In this document: positions 10,275 to 20,300 of the stretch, one piece after another
Layout: every line of letters starts with the position of its first letter
Position numbering within the stretch: the stretch's first letter is position 1
NCBI GenBank assembly: GCA_001579985.1
Contig: LRSR01001735.1
Location: forward strand, 1 to 29,148
Length of the DNA: 29,148 bases
Direction of reading: 5' to 3'
From: Hypsibius dujardini
Taxonomy: Eukaryota; Tardigrada; Eutardigrada; Parachela; Hypsibiidae
Translations under genes and position numbers: made by a program
Notes under the pieces: generated by a model
The model's input: only the letters and a program-made list of their open reading frames with translations
Databases searched by the model: none
Told to the model about the DNA's origin: nothing

Positions 10275-10919
10275 TCCAAACAGACAAAGCACTCACAAGG
10301 CCATAGGTATCTGCTTACATGATAAAAGAAATTCACCAAAGTGGTTGTGTGGCACATAGATGCACTGGTTGAGGAAAATGGCCATGAAATGTCCTCCAAA
10401 ATAGAATGTACCCGGCAAGGTCATGGCAATCGCGCATATCCAGATAGCTGGCAGAACGTGGAAAATGACTTTCCGCGAGCTGACGCGACCGTAGTGCAGG
10501 GGAAAACAGATGGCAACCACCCTGTTGACTGCCAGAAAAACTTCTGTCCAGCTAGAAAGAGAGACCAGGAAAACGCACGAGGTCATTTCCCAGATGCAGT
10601 AGTAGTCGGGGGCGCGATGATGGAAGTTGTACAGTAGAGTCTGGATGTCGTTGATGGGAAACATGAAAAAGTCCATGAAGAACCAGCAAGCGACCATTTG
10701 CATGATGATCAGACTGACAGCGTTGCTGCTGGGGTCGGTGCGATACATCTGGTAGCAGACCACCAGTAGACCCGCGTTGGCCAACGCACCCACAATGTCC
10801 AAGATGATCTTAATGGCAAACGTCACGGGAAGCTTCACCGCCAAGCCAGGGATTAACAACGGCGTAATATGGGTACTGCTATTTACCGCTTGCGGCAAGC
10901 TGGAATTGGTCAAATTCAT
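9408..10919 (-). CDS. Class A (rhodopsin-like) orphan GPCR, three exons, 381 aa
   Basis: A plasma-membrane seven-helix receptor; the ligand is unknown. Exons in transcript order are 10919-10319, 10075-9759 and 9635-9408; lengths 601, 317 and 228 sum to 382 codons including the stop, and all phases fit. The ATG at 10919 is followed by N-glycosylation sequons (NLTNSS, NSST), as for an extracellular N-terminus without a signal peptide. Exon 1 covers TM1-TM4 and reaches the extracellular side of TM5, with a Cys at the top of TM3 (YYCIW) and one in loop 2 (NQCIY) that could form the usual disulfide. The DRY motif reads NRV (VNRVVAICFPLHY). Exon 2 holds TM5, loop 3 with a basic RRRQ stretch, and TM6. 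The last junction gives SPFTMMWLNTDYRK, so NPxxY is SPxxM, followed by a normal amphipathic helix 8. Subfamily cannot be assigned by eye. It lies between receptor copies A and B on the opposite strand. Confidence 0.88.
10180..10285. repeat. GACA/GGCA repeat in GPCR intron 1
   Basis: GACA and GGCA units, including a near-perfect (GACA)n run at about 10240-10273. It lies in the intron between GPCR exons 1 and 2 and reads CTGT/TGCC on the sense strand, as in three AMFR introns. Confidence 0.85.
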
Positions 10920-11049
10920 CTCGGATAAGAATTTCTAGGTAATATCAGAGAAATAATAGAAGTGGCCCTTCATGATCAATTTCATCCCATCTTTTAAATA
11001 CTCGAGCGGCTCTTTTGAACAATCCTAACCAGTAATCATTCCCCTGCCG
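10920..11049. other. GPCR 5' flank
   Basis: A short stretch upstream of the GPCR start codon (minus strand). It should hold the 5' UTR and core promoter; no motif was firmly identified. Confidence 0.35.
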
Positions 11050-11205
11050 AAAAAATGACAGTCATTCACACGTTAATTGAAATTCTGTATGGTTCTCGAA
11101 ATAGTACTAGGGTAAATTACAATTTTGCGGTCTATCTTTTTGTCCAAATCAAAATGAATCTATGGTGGCATCTCAAAATGGGATGCAATAACAGATACAA
11201 ATTCT
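11050..11205. repeat. Dispersed repeat R1 (copy 1)
   Basis: About 150 bp that recurs in reverse complement at 24534-24680. Shared blocks include ATGACAGT, TTAATTG, TTTTTGTCCA and AAAATGGGATGCAA. It abuts the F2 element at 11212. Nature unknown; no stable coding signal. Confidence 0.7.
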
Positions 11206-11211
11206 GGACTG

Positions 11212-11864
11212 ACTTGGGCAATTTTCAGAAACGGATTTCAAAACTTCTCCAAATATTTTTTTCAAATTAATTCAATATTAATGATGATTTAAAAATTTAT
11301 TTCGTCTGCGAATCTCCGAGAACTTTGTTTACGAATTTTCAAAGTAAAGAAAACACTGGAATATTCTGTTTTACTTGATTTTCACTGTAAAAATGGAGAT
11401 TCTTCAAAATGCACTAAATGTAATTATTTTGACACTGTTCTATTTCAAATTTCATTTGAAATTGAAGGGCGTTAACCAAATATTTTTTTGGAAATAAGGA
11501 GGCGGAGCTATGGACAGTTTTCAAAAAGGACCGAAAATTCCAGTGGAACTTTCCAGAGTTGACATGTAGCTCCGCCCCCTGATGTCCGAAAAATATTTGG
11601 ATGATGCAATAGATTTCCAATTAAATTTGAGATGGGGCAGCATCAAAATAATTGTTTAGTGCATTTAGATAAATCGCCATTTTCACAATGAAAATCAAGT
11701 AAAACGGAATATTCTAGTGTTTTCGTAACTTTGACATTTTGTAAAAAAAAGTTCTCGGTGATTCGCCGATGAAATAAATTTTTTAAATCATCATTAGTAT
11801 TGAACTGATTTAGAAAAAAAAATTGGAGACGTTTTGATATTCATCTCTGAAAATCGCCTCAAGT
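11212..11864. repeat. Fold-back element family F2 (copy 2), about 650 bp
   Basis: Inverted arms extend from ACTTGGGCAATTTTCAG on the left to the complement of ACTTGAGGCGATTTTCAG on the right, with strong internal pairing (AATGATGATTTAAAAA and the CGAATCTCCGAGAACT block). The centre holds GGAGGCGGAGCTATGG and TAGCTCCGCCCCCTG, as in the copy at 7801-8445. The lengths agree (653 and 645 bp). Confidence 0.85.
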
Positions 11865-12019
11865 GAGCCGTACCTAGTTGACCAATGATCAGTCTTCCCC
11901 CAAACGCTCCCTCATTGACCACATAATAATTCAGCATCATTTGGCATGACCAACCGGCCTCTAGGGGTTAAAACAAAATGAGAAAAAATGCTCGCCCTTC
12001 AATTAAACCTACAATGTAA

Positions 12020-12300
12020 GTATTTTTAAACTCTGCGCTTAACCAAACTATTGAAATTGACAAGTTTTTCTCCATTTCTTGACTTTTCAAACCTACCCTG
12101 GAAAATCTTCTACGTCCCAATAAAATAGGTGCCATAAATCGTATTCCGTTTGATCAACGTTTTACTTTATTGACTAAAAAGAGTTATTAGCTGCTTCGTT
12201 ACGCAATATGAGATGGTATTCAAGGTATAGTAAATGTAATCGTTATTGATTGTAACCGTATTTCGCATAGTGTTTTTCGGGAGGGTTCAGGAATGTAATT
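12020..12300. repeat. Dispersed repeat R2 (copy 1)
   Basis: About 280 bp that recurs in reverse complement at 23735-24020 inside receptor copy D. Shared blocks include GACAAGTTTTTCTCCATTT, TCCCAATAAAAT, GTTACGCAATA, GATTGTAACCGTATTTCG and ATAGTGTTTTT. Neither copy has an intact frame that the other keeps, so it is probably a non-coding or dead element. Confidence 0.75.
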
Positions 12301-13537
12301 TTCTAGGATTACGTGTACAACGCGCACGTCTTTTGAGAGAGACGAATAAGCCGCTTCTGGTATAATACTTCATTGGCCGTGCTTATTAATGATAAGAAAA
12401 CTTTGAGCAAGTACCGAAACTGAAGCGGAGGTCAACCATCCACGGAGTGCTTTTCCAATTATTGCACGCACGAATTCATCTCTCCCTACATATATTAGTA
12501 CTTCGTAGTTACCAATTGTTTTCGAGTGCCGAGGATTTTGCTTGTATTCGCGCATGTAATCAAACTGCATGAGGTCCATGAGGTTGAACCTATTTCTGGT
12601 TCCTGGCGCCCTTCATTTATCGCAGGGTCGGGTGAGAGCTGGGCGTTTTTGTTTGTCGTTGTGGTCGTCGGAAGGTACTCTGATTATACTTCGTTCGGCC
12701 CGTTAATGAAAGCTAGTCCAGGGCAATTATACTTGATTATTAACCGAAGGACCTAGTACAGTACTTATTTCACTAGGAAGCGGAAAACAATGTGGAACTC
12801 CCTTTATAACCTGCAATTTTCTTGGATATTATTCGCCGATTTAGGCTAATTTTTGCAAATTAAAGGGCTTGTAACTACGTGCTTGGTGGGTTGCCCAGTA
12901 ACAATGGCGGACAGATAGTTAAAGAAATGCATACATTTCAAACAAAAATATTTTGCACAAGTTTTTGCTGATATATGTAGCATCTTTCACAGAAACTTTC
13001 TATTAAAATAATTCTTTCAACATTTTTTCTGTTTTCTTCTTATTCATTTATTGAATCTAGCAAAAAACATGGCAGTAAACCGTCTTCAGATAGTATTTTT
13101 TGGGAGTGTGATTGAGTTGAGTGGGGGACGACATTAGATCAATGTCCTGTATCAAATACAGAATCTCCCTCACGGTGCAGGCATCTTAAGATCCCTTTTA
13201 AAATGAGCGTGGTTTCCCTGGCTCACTTGTTGGGGCGGGGGGGGGGGCGTATACATACCCTATTGTGTACCTCACGACTACGGTTCGAATTTTGAATTTC
13301 ATCAGATCCCATGGGGGACATCTTCCCTGTCGAGAAAGTTTCTGCCATGCAGTTTCTTGTTTTCTGCTCAGCTACAAAAGCGAGAAGAATGAATACTCAG
13401 ATCGAACTTGATCGAACAAAATAAATCTAGTTGAATAAAATAGTGATCCGAAATCGACGTCTTTTTTAGGAACTTTTAGATGTTTTACAGAATCTGACGT
13501 TCAAAGCGTCTAGAACTCGCTTTGCTTAACTGCGGAC
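12301..13537. other. Gene-free stretch upstream of receptor copy B
   Basis: No exon was recognised. It holds an 11-G homopolymer at 13237-13247 and an A/T-rich stretch at about 12940-13080. Short frames at 12370-12756 match nothing I know. Confidence 0.4.
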
Positions 13538-14055
13538 ATGTTGCCGGCAGACGATTGGGCCGAACTGTGGGGTGCCAGGAATGGTGTCTACAACCACTCC
13601 ACCACTTCATTTGACGTCGGATGCCTGGAGTGTTTCGGTGCGGAGGACACTTTCGTTGCCGCAACCATTGTAAGAGTATATGACAACACCGTTTCCAAAA
13701 TAAGTGCACATAGGATTGATAAATATTCCGTTTTCGTTAATGCAACAAGGTAACCAAGTCATCTTGAGAGTGGTCAATCGAACAGATTTAGCAAGCCACG
13801 GAAGCCGGTCCGAAGTGCATTGGGGCGGATTGTGGATTCTGGCGCTGGAAATTATCTGCAAAACTTCGGTTCTGAGGGGAGTTAAATAACACAAACAAGC
13901 TTGCGGTTCTTTGCTTGCAGTAATTAATCATTGCTTTTGTGAGGATGCTGGGCCGTAGGATCGAAGGGTCGCGAAAGCGAAACACTGGTCTCACTCTTAT
14001 CCACAAAATTTTGGATTTAATTAATTCAGATGTTGGCTGCCTTATTAATCCGATA

Positions 14056-14358
14056 TGAGGTGAAAGTCCCAATGCTGCGCAAATTTTGATTGGCATAAAA
14101 TGCCGCGCGCGACAGGCCAAACAGGGCAAAATCGTGCCGTATATCAATTATCAATCAACATAGCCGCAAGGTTTCTTTGTCGTTTCTTTTTTTTTTAAAT
14201 GAATTTTTAGTTTTTTATCAAAATTATTGTAGAATATGTGTATTCAATTTACGGTCAATTTATTTTACCAAAATTATGGACAAACAATGATGGTGTAATG
14301 TACAAACACGGCATTTATACCGTTTCCAAAATTGCGCAGCATTGGCACTTTTACCTCG
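14056..14358. mobile_element. MITE with TA-flanked inverted termini (family M2)
   Basis: The left terminus TGAGGTGAAAGTCCCAATGC pairs with the right-end complement CGAGGTAAAAGTGCCAATGC; both continue with TGCGCAA. TA flanks both ends (14054-14055 and 14359-14360). It is about 303 bp with no coding capacity and sits in the second intron of pseudogene copy B. Its right terminus shares CGAGGTAAA with the element at 8464-8824, so both may have been moved by one transposase. Confidence 0.75.
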
Positions 14359-15504
14359 TACTTGCACTTTTCTCAAATTTTCTACATATTGAGAACTTGA
14401 AAGTCCAAAAACCAACCCCCAAGAGGATCCCATAAGTAAAATCTTAGTTTCGGTGTGATCTTAAAAAGACGTACTGCAAGCAGGAGTGAAGGCCACACTA
14501 GTTAAGGTCAAAATGAGCGAATTTAAAGTATACTTCCGTTCTTTATATATAGACAGAAAGATGCGGAAGTTCGCATGGGTTACAAGTTCAGACACTGCAA
14601 ATCTATTAATGAAGTGTGGGTGACTGTAAGAATCACACACTTTTTGAGCTACGATTTGAGTTTTGCCCAATACAAGAAACCGTGGCACATTACCTATCGT
14701 AATTTCGAAACTTTCCACATAGCTGCAAAATCTGCACACCCATTATGACGCCTCACGATGCTGCGAAAGTTGGTTTTTCCATAAACGAGGTCATCGGTCA
14801 TCCGCAAGCAGATGACGGACGCCGTTGCGGACATTGGATTGGTCGAGCTCCTAATGAGTCCGGCAAGAGTGGCTAACCATTCAGCGTTCAAATCGCCCAT
14901 CCTCTTTGAGTACTCTCTTTTCTTTTCATTCATGAATCTTTCCTGACGCCAAAATGTGCTGCGGCGACTTGTGTCACTGTGTTGGACGCTTTCACTCTAA
15001 ACACCTGGCTGGGCTTTTATGCCTGCTTCTCACGGTTGTCTGTGGTCGGAAGTTGTCGCGGAAAGTAGCTGTGTGCCTCCAAGCAGGTTCTACAGAGATT
15101 TGGAGACGTGTCTCGAGCCTCAATCTCCCAATAGCTGGTCCGAATTATACACGCACCATTCGTAGGGAATAAGAAACATTTGTATTGCAATTTGGCTTCG
15201 TCCACAGATCGCATTTTTCATATTTGTTTCACATTTACCGTAGCACGGAATCATGAGAGCTCCCGGAGTGTGAGCCAAGGCAATTTGATTATATCCTCAA
15301 CGTTGGTCTTCATTCTCCTGGGAGCATTCTGCGGCAGCATATTCCAAACAGCGGTGAATATTGTACTGCCGTCACAACTCACCGTTGAGACCTTTCTCGA
15401 GGCTCCTCTTGCGTCAGTGCAGCAACTCTTGAAGACAGATTTCACTGTACACGCCACGGTTGGAGTACGCGGTCAACTTTTGGTAAGGGAATGTCGAAAA
15501 CAAT

Positions 15505-15716
15505 GTCATAGAACGGTCGAACATAGAAAACACGGGGAACATAGGGAACAGGGGGAACAAAAGGGCAGGTTTGCCCTGGTAGATTTTGAGGCCAGTGCGT
15601 GGGAAACATAAGGAATGGGGGAAAATAGAGAACAGGGGAACATAAAGAACAAGGGAACATGAGAAATGGGGGGAACATAGAGAACAGGGGGAACAGGGGG
15701 GAACATGGGGGAAGAG
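15505..15716. repeat. GGGGAACATAGAGAACA-type minisatellite
   Basis: Degenerate tandem units built on GGGGAACA and AACATAGAGAACA lie just after exon 4 of copy B, in what would be its fourth intron. Proline-rich reverse-strand frames here are artefacts of the repeat. Confidence 0.85.
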
Positions 15717-16328
15717 GTCCGGACTGACCTACCATATGCCACTACCCAGGCACCTGTGGGTAAGGAGGCCTCCCAATATTGAGAGCGTAATTATATAATT
15801 ATTACCCACATTTTATAAATAGGCTCATTCGAGTCGTTGGATAAGAAATGTTGCTTTCAAGCCAAAGACATTCCAGCTGAATTGTTGGTTTTATCTGCAG
15901 GCATTTCTGACGAGCTCTGACGGAAGGGAGAGGGAGTAAGGTTGTCTAATATCAGGAGCTGACGTCATTGTTGAACGCTCCCTTACACCGCATAGCCTAC
16001 CCCGGCGTCCTCGTACACGCCTGCGCGGATCATAGGTCTAATTCTACTGCATGAAGCTATCGCGCGCCTACAGGTAGGCCTAATTATTCGGCTCCATATA
16101 TAGTCTTCCTTTCCGACTTGCAGGTTCGAGCGGATTCGTGAAGGGGGAGTGGTGGAATTTACCTCGAGGCGTTACGCTGAGCTTTACGTGGACTATCTTT
16201 TGCAACGTGAGGGGATAGTTCGCGCCCTCTAGGAACCGCATGCCATCCCGGATAAACCGACTGCCGCTCGACACACCGTCACGATGGAAGATGTGAATTA
16301 TTATCCATCATCGGAGGAGACGAAATAA

Positions 16329-16593
16329 CAACACACTCTTATTTCTTAGCAGTTGTGTATAGAATGAATCTAGTGTAAATAAGGTTATATATTATATATT
16401 ATTTTTCAGCGTAAGTACATTTGTATATTGTACTCGAATTTTTCATCTGCAAGAACTTAAAATGAGAATGATCGCCGGTAATGAGGTCATTCGATTCATA
16501 ATTAAACTCCGGCGGCGTTAGTATTGCGAAAATTGTTCTACGTCACGTTTGTGAAATTTCAAATACTTGATATAGGTTAACATAATATAGGTA

Positions 16594-16640
<47 letters not shown>

Positions 16641-16704
16641 TATTATTATAATTAATATAGGTATATAGTCAAAATTCTTTAAATCAAACCATTCCATAAA
16701 ATTG
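16329..16704. other. Copy B 3' flank with (ATT)n microsatellite
   Basis: No gene. A/T-rich, with an (ATT)n run at about 16594-16636 and TATATTATATATTATT at about 16386-16402. Confidence 0.7.
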
Positions 16705-16895
16705 AACTTTTTACAGTCAAAATCAGGGAAAATGAAATCTTTCAGTGTTTTCCCAACTTTGAAATTCTGCCGAAATGTTTTTCGCAGTCTAACAGATGAA
16801 ACAATTCTAGAAAATTATCAGAATTGTAGCTCTATTCAAAAAAACATAACCGAAATCATTCTGGTTTCCCCCTCTGAAAATCATCTAAAGTAAGC
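16705..16895. repeat. Half copy of fold-back family F2
   Basis: Matches the right arm of the 7801-8445 element: TTTTTACAGTCAAAATC, then CCCAACTTTGAAATTCTGCC, then a terminal CTGAAAATCATCTAAAG like the ends of the 11212-11864 copy. Only one arm is present. Confidence 0.75.
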
Positions 16896-16964
16896 ATACA
16901 CCGACCGACCGACGGTTGTATAGACCGACGTTCGGCCGAGACACCGCACTTGTTTCCGGCAGAA

Positions 16965-17072
16965 CTGTTGCTGCAGCATGGCGTAGGGAGCAGCAGTTTT
17001 GGCGACTTCAGTTGCCGCTCAAGCGACAGTTCAGATTTCATTACTATCACTATCCTCACATGAGAGACACTC
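16965..17072 (+). promoter_or_regulatory. Conserved block upstream of receptor copy C (possible promoter or extra 5' exon)
   Basis: About 105 bp resembling 21907-22007, upstream of copy D: GGCAGAAC, then a TCAG/CAAC-TTTCA-TAC stretch, CTATCC-CACATG and ACACTCCC. The distance to the start codon is nearly the same (about 280 bp). One frame keeps similar residues in both (SGRT, RQ, FHYxxYPH), so an unrecognised coding exon is also possible. Confidence 0.45.
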
Positions 17073-17353
17073 CCGAATCCCGATCAACTGGATGTGATTA
17101 CGATGCAAATATCTGAGCCACAGGCTCCCAGATCGGGGCCCGATGAGATGGAGCTTCGAATCCTTCTTTCTAAACATTTGATTCATGCCGACGCGATTCT
17201 GCTACTTAAAACAGATTTTGCGTTGTCTTCATGGTCTTTTGCACGGTTGAAAAAATGAATAGGGCGAATTATCCGTTCTCCAACCAGACTTGAAACTTTT
17301 GCTCTCTGAAAGATGTATTTATAATCCCGAGGAAGAAGGCGTGTTCCCTGACA

Positions 17354-20300
17354 ATGGCTTTCTCGGAGTCAGATTATGAGTGGATCCGCCTATGGGCTGC
17401 CAAAAATGGCGTTTACAACCACTCCACCGTCTCATTCGACGTTGGATGTCTTGAATGTTCAAGTGCCAAAGATACTTTTGTGGCTACAACCGCAACCACT
17501 GTAAGATGATGAAAACCCATGATGAGTATATAACCAGAAGCGTAACGAGTAGCAGGAGCCATATTGTTCTTTTTTTGCCTCTTCTCTCTCTCTGGCTGCA
17601 GATACATTGGGCAGGGATTTTGGTTTGTTTTTAAGACCCGGATGTATTCAATAATTGAAAAAGATGGTATTCGGGTGCGGTAGTCGCAGTTCCATGCAAA
17701 AGATAACTGTTATTATTCAGTTCCTTATTGTTTCCAAAACAATCATCAGAAACTGATTAAAAAAATATAAAATGCAAAAAATATTCTGATGAACCTTTGG
17801 TGGAAGATGGAAGGTTACACATACGTTATCTGGGGGAAATACATTTGTTTTTTTGTGCGTATCTTAAGGAAACGTACCTGAACATTTAGCTCAATATGCA
17901 ACTTCTCTCTGTGAGCAAAACTACCCTACAACCGCGTGACGGACTTTTCACCCGGGGAAACTTGTGTGGAACAATTTTGCTGTCAAATAAAAATTGAGGA
18001 CACCAAAAGCTTAATAAATAAAAATTCAACAACGGTCAAGTTGCCTCATTTTTTTATTGGACTAGTTAATGACCTAGGTAGGGTCAGGTGCCGTAGTACC
18101 TCTCGCTGCTTTGCATCTGCATGAGTGTGTGTAACGGTGGTATTTGTTGATGTGATTTGCCGCTCAATATTTCAAGGTTGATTCTCATGTTCTTCATATT
18201 GCTCACATTTACTCGCATCGTAGTTCTTAAACTGTAGTAGTTCTCGTTCTGGTCTTGGGCGAATGATGTTTTTCTGTCGATTGAAATACGTTTTTGCAGG
18301 GTGGGCAACAGGTCATCTCGAAGGTGATCAGTCGAACGGACTTGATGAGCGGTGAAAGCCTGTCCGAGGTACACTGGGGAGGGGTGTGGATTCTTGTTCT
18401 AGACATGGTATGCAAGTCCTTGTTTCTCCGGTGAGTTGGACTGAGCAGCCTATGGTTCAGCGTTGTTGTACGGCTCAATCTTGATTGTGTCGAGAGGTGA
18501 TTTTGAATTTTGAATGAGTTTTGATTGGGGTTCGACTTTTGGTTGACTTGTTGATGAATTGCGTCTTTCTTTGGGAGTGATAATCGGTAAACAAAATAGT
18601 CTGTGAGTTTGTAAATGGGGGCTGGAGCTCCCTCGTCGATTCGGATGGGATTTTAAAATCTGATTGACCTAAAAAATTTTAAATATGAACTAGTTTTAGC
18701 ATAAAGGAAAGTTTTGTTCTGATCTCTGGTTTATTACTGCGGAAGAAAATCGAAGTGCCGAAAATAATGAAAGACCTCCGATAGCTTAGCCTTTCAAGTT
18801 TTATGAGTGCGTCGTTCTCGGAGTGCGCATTGTGGAAGCAAGATCTGAAACAGCGAGCCTGTCGCATTTATTGTGGGCTAAGTAAAACTACTGTGAGGGC
18901 AAATTTTCGATGCAACTAGTTTTTCAGACCGATAAAAAATGGCGTGAAATTGGGAGATTTTTGAGAACAGCTTTTCTATATTCAAATGCAAAATGCACCG
19001 ACAAAAAATGGCATGCACAGTTTTCATTGCTTAAAGAAATAGACGAATGTGTGGGGTTTATCATGCTGCAACATGCAGGTCAAGTGGACCAAAATTGAGG
19101 AACTTCTAGCCGTGGACCACTTTGCGAGATCGTGAAAAAGTCAAATTTGCGGAAAAATAGGCAGTTCAAAAATTAATGCCCAATCCGGTAGAACAAAGCT
19201 TTCTTTATTGCTAAAATGATCCTATTTTAACAAATTGATATTTATGAGCAAGCCAGATGAGTCGAATTTTGAAACCTCAAGTTGACACCTTGGCTGTGAA
19301 AGCATTTAAATACTTATAAAACCAGTTTCTCTTTAAGAAAAAATGATACTTGGTTAAACTGCAGCGTGATTTTCGGCTTTCTTCACACACACAGCTGCAA
19401 AATATATGAGCCGAAAATGACATCCGATGCTACGAAAAACGGATCGTCCTTGATGGACGTCATACTCCAGCAAGTGTTGGACGGCGTCGCGGATATCGGT
19501 TTGATTGAACTGCTTCGAACTCCACCAAGAATGGCCACGTATTCGGCTATCCAGTCGCCCATCCTCATCGAATACTCCTTGCTCATTCACAAATCCTTTC
19601 TCAGCCCGAAATGTGCGGCAGCGACGTGCGTTAATCTGTTGGACGCCTTCACAACTCCAACCTGGGTAATATTCCTCTGCCTGCTTCTTCTGGTTGTGTC
19701 TGGTCGTCAGATATCGCAAAAAGTAGCCGCACACCTTCAACCGGAGTCAGAAGAGATTTTTGAGTGTGCAATTCCGGCTGAACCTGGCTCTACGCTTGCG
19801 ACCGGTAAGGGGGAAGTATATTGAATATTTAATTTCCATCAGATCATTTTGGCAAAAATGATGCAACTACATTCCGATTGGCGTTAACAATCTTGGCAAT
19901 GGTTCAAGGTTGGGCAATTTTTTACTCCATATATGTATAACTTCACTTGAAATTGTTTAACGAGCAACAAAAAAATAGGGGCTAGTCGAGATTTGTGTAC
20001 ATTTTCGATTTGTGGTGTTCAAGTTAAAAACCACTGAAAATTACGAAAAAGCAGGTTTTTCGCACGTTGAAGCACAAAATTTTTAGAACATGTGAAAAGC
20101 TGGAAAATTCCGCGACGCCTGGCTGAACTTGGTGGGCCTGTTTGGGGAAATAGCTTCTTCTTGGCAATAACCCAACTTGCGACATCGAAAACTGTCCTAA
20201 CAGAGATAATTAATGATACTGCTGAACTTCATTTTCAGATTTGAAAAACAATTAAGGCGGAGCAAATGGTTGGAAAATTAAAAGAGTGTTCGCGTGTAAA

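Larger units (their letters stand above)
13538..16328 (+). pseudogene. Ionotropic-receptor-like copy B, multiply disabled
   Basis: Second member of the array. Exon 1 is intact (13538-13669; ATG then LPADDWAELWGARNGVY). Exon 2 (about 13743-13876) lacks AG at the family acceptor position, and its donor is changed from GTGAGT to GGGAGT. Exon 3 (about 14723-15137) retains VADIGLVELL and SPARVAN but is broken by at least three length changes relative to copies C and D: about +7 before VADIG, +5 after EYSL, and -1 near M1. Exon 4 (15244-15482) is intact at 239 nt, like copy C, with the M3 stretch IFQTAVNIVLP. Exon 5 was not found. Exon 6 (16124-16328) has an in-frame TAG at 16230 and has lost the M4 helix. 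It cannot encode a full receptor. Confidence 0.85.

Noticed and set aside
10341-10637. A 98-codon plus-strand frame
   Set aside because: It is the antisense shadow of GPCR exon 1.
13265-13300. tRNA-like B-box (GGTTCGAATT) here and at 8629
   Set aside because: No matching A box or cloverleaf could be folded around either. The 8629 copy lies inside a MITE, so neither a tRNA nor a SINE can be supported.
15442-15742. Proline/Phe-rich minus-strand frames
   Set aside because: They are translations of the GGGGAACATAGAGAACA minisatellite.
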